64,000 bases of DNA from JAAXXJ01 sp964412455 (GTDB taxonomy: Bacteria > Nitrospirota > UBA9217), in NCBI GenBank assembly GCA_964412455.1, contig CAYPOT010000012.1, forward strand, positions 4,953 through 68,952, written 5' to 3'. Numbering within the stretch: the stretch's first letter is position 1; the number at the start of each line of letters is the position of its first letter. The notes under the pieces were generated by a model. The model was not told the DNA's origin. It made no database searches and saw only the letters and a program-made list of their open reading frames with translations. The position numbers were made by a program, and so were the translations under genes. Below are positions 62,421 through 64,000 of this stretch, in pieces.

Positions 62421-63992
62421 TTATTGTGTACCATCTGACTGAATAATAAGCCCATTCCCGCCAACCGCCACAAATGTCCCTTTCCCATAAATTATACGAT
62501 TAAGATTCTTCATTATGCCGGTATTTTTCTTAATCCACGTCTTTCCGTCATTCGATGTGTATACTGCGTCCCCTCCTGTTGTAATGACAAATGCGCCATT
62601 TGCGAAAGCTATACCGCTAGGAATGGCAGCCGGACTATCTTCGACTAAAGACCATTCTTTGAGATCATATGATATGGCAATTATCCCTTTGAAATATGAT
62701 TTGTATGTTCCTACAGCGACAAAAATATTATTACCGCCGATCACATCAACCAAATTAAGGCCTTTATCCAGAGAAACTTCATCCCATTTTCTCCCATCCT
62801 GTGAGATTAACAGCAACCCGTCTTTTCCGAACGCGACAAAATTATTGTTCGCGTAAAACACTTTTCTGATTTCATTATAATCCTCCCGAGTCACTTTTTC
62901 CCACTCAATGCCATTATCAGACATCAGAAGAATTCCTTTACGGGAAAGCCCGTCTACAACTCCACCAGAAACAAAACGCCCATTTCCGAAGGCCACGGTC
63001 TGCAAAATCTCATGTGGTTGATCACTGGCCTTTCGTTGAACACTGCGAACCTTGGTCCACCGGTCTCCATCATTAGACGCAAAAATAGTCCCGCCTGTCC
63101 CAACCGCGACAAATAAGCCATTGCCGAAACCAACGTCGAAAAGCCAGTCATTTTCCTGGGTAAGATGTCTTGAAATATGCCAGGATACGCCGCTAACGGA
63201 TGTAAGAATTGTTTCCCGGCTTCCAACCGAAACAAAAATGTCATTGCTATATATAACAGATTGAAGCGGTGTGGTGATTCCTGGAATGAGCGGTTGCCAC
63301 GTCTTTTTATCGGTGGAGGTATAAATGTTTTTCTGATCATAAATCATATATCTGTTTTTATCGAAGGTTATTCCTCTTAACCATTCTTTCACTCCGACAT
63401 CCAGTTTAGACCATGATTTGCCATCAGAAGAAGTAATAGCACTTCCTTCGCTCCCAACGGCTACGAAAGAACCGTCCACAGAAATAACCGACTTGAGCCA
63501 GCTTGACGTTCCGGATTGGTGAGGCGTCCAATCACTGCCGTTTTTTGATATCATGATTGCACCGGCAGCGCCTACGATGACAAAAAAATCATTCCCAAAA
63601 GCTACCTTTTCAAGAAATTCATTGTCTGAACCTGTTCTGGCTAATGACCAGCTCTTTCCGTCAAAAGAAAATAAAAGAGAGCCCTTGTCCCCGACTGCAA
63701 CAAACGTTCCTTTGCCAAAAGTTATTCCTTTAAGGCTGTCTGTGGTCGCGGATGATTGTTGCACCCACGAATTTCCATCAATAGAAGTCAAAATCGTCCC
63801 TTTATCACCTACAGCGACATATAAGCCTTCACCAAAAGTAACGTCATTAAGGATATTTTTGGTAGGCGTATCAGATAATGACCATTTCTCGCCATCTGCA
63901 GAAGTCAGAATTGTTCCCCTGACACCGACAGCTATAAACTTACTATCCCTAACCCGGACAAGCCGGAACCAACAGGTTTTTATAAAAACCAT
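62421..63992 (-). CDS. YCF48/BNR-like multi-repeat propeller protein, probably 5'-partial
   Basis: About 13 repeats of 40 or so residues follow each other, each with FVAVG..G.ILTS.DG..W wording (for example FVAVGDKGTILTSIDGNSW). These resemble YCF48 or BNR propeller blades; the number would make one or two propellers. The frame stays open to the window edge, and the first ATG at 63992 has no ribosome site. No signal peptide is seen, so the true start is likely outside. The DNA is much richer in AT than the lysine operon beside it, which suggests transfer. Function unknown. Confidence 0.7.
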   Translation of the reverse strand: MVFIKTCWFRLVRVRDSKFIAVGVRGTILTSADGEKWSLSDTPTKNILNDVTFGEGLYVAVGDKGTILTSIDGNSWVQQSSATTDSLKGITFGKGTFVAVGDKGSLLFSFDGKSWSLARTGSDNEFLEKVAFGNDFFVIVGAAGAIMISKNGSDWTPHQSGTSSWLKSVISVDGSFVAVGSEGSAITSSDGKSWSKLDVGVKEWLRGITFDKNRYMIYDQKNIYTSTDKKTWQPLIPGITTPLQSVIYSNDIFVSVGSRETILTSVSGVSWHISRHLTQENDWLFDVGFGNGLFVAVGTGGTIFASNDGDRWTKVRSVQRKASDQPHEILQTVAFGNGRFVSGGVVDGLSRKGILLMSDNGIEWEKVTREDYNEIRKVFYANNNFVAFGKDGLLLISQDGRKWDEVSLDKGLNLVDVIGGNNIFVAVGTYKSYFKGIIAISYDLKEWSLVEDSPAAIPSGIAFANGAFVITTGGDAVYTSNDGKTWIKKNTGIMKNLNRIIYGKGTFVAVGGNGLIIQSDGTQ

Positions 63993-64000
63993 GCTACAAT

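Overview
The window looks like chromosomal DNA from an anaerobic or microaerobic Gram-negative bacterium. Candidates are the Nitrospirota or Desulfobacterota. This placement is an inference from three things: a respiratory complex I locus without its NADH module, multiheme c-type cytochromes, and the DapL route to lysine. No rRNA, tRNA or other phylogenetic marker was seen. Most genes are GC-rich. Three stretches are visibly poorer in GC: about 9.1-14.9 kb, 35.7-39.9 kb and everything right of 62.2 kb.

Layout. 1-9.1 kb (+): 3' end of nuoD, then nuoH-I-J-K-L-M-N and a CBS-domain protein. 9.1-14.9 kb (-): sensory genes (PstS-like binding protein, histidine kinase, a broken response regulator, a REC-GGDEF protein, a double-receiver protein). 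They lie between two direct copies of the 3' end of the CBS gene. 15-25.2 kb (-): PAS hybrid histidine kinase, universal stress protein, nine-heme cytochrome, a Cache-HAMP/REC/DUF4388-like/CheY group, a GT39-like membrane enzyme and a TusA-like protein. 25.4-30.0 kb (+): tandem PhnD-like binding protein, a histidine kinase with a Cys cluster, and an NtrC-type regulator. 30.4-33.8 kb (+): NHL propeller protein, five-heme cytochrome, RNase G.

33.7-42.6 kb (-): GAF-GGDEF, panC, a seven-gene operon of poorly known families (XRE-DUF3024, DUF6398, CcbP-like, UPF0158 and others), hemolysin III, moaC and moaA. 42.7-43.6 kb (+): HAMP membrane protein and a small unknown. 43.7-51.2 kb (-): PPi-type phosphofructokinase, DUF3185, dnaJ, dnaK, grpE, hrcA and hsp20, with CIRCE operators before hrcA and hsp20. 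51.5-62.2 kb (-): argH, Fn3 lipoprotein, lysA, dapF, dapA, dapB, heme-motif DsbC-like protein, FAH-family enzyme, dapL, folK and deoxynucleoside kinase. 62.4 kb to the end (-): a repeat-rich YCF48/BNR-like protein, probably cut by the window edge.

How the genes work together. Membrane energy conservation (Nuo) and periplasmic cytochromes suggest respiration. The window carries four histidine kinases, several receivers and two GGDEF proteins. The heat-shock block is a clear HrcA/CIRCE regulon with coupled genes. The argH-to-dapL block supplies arginine, meso-DAP and lysine. Most promising as undescribed biology: the seven-gene small-protein operon, the direct-repeat-flanked sensory block, and the binding-protein/Cys-cluster-kinase/NtrC locus, whose promoter fires almost on its start codon.
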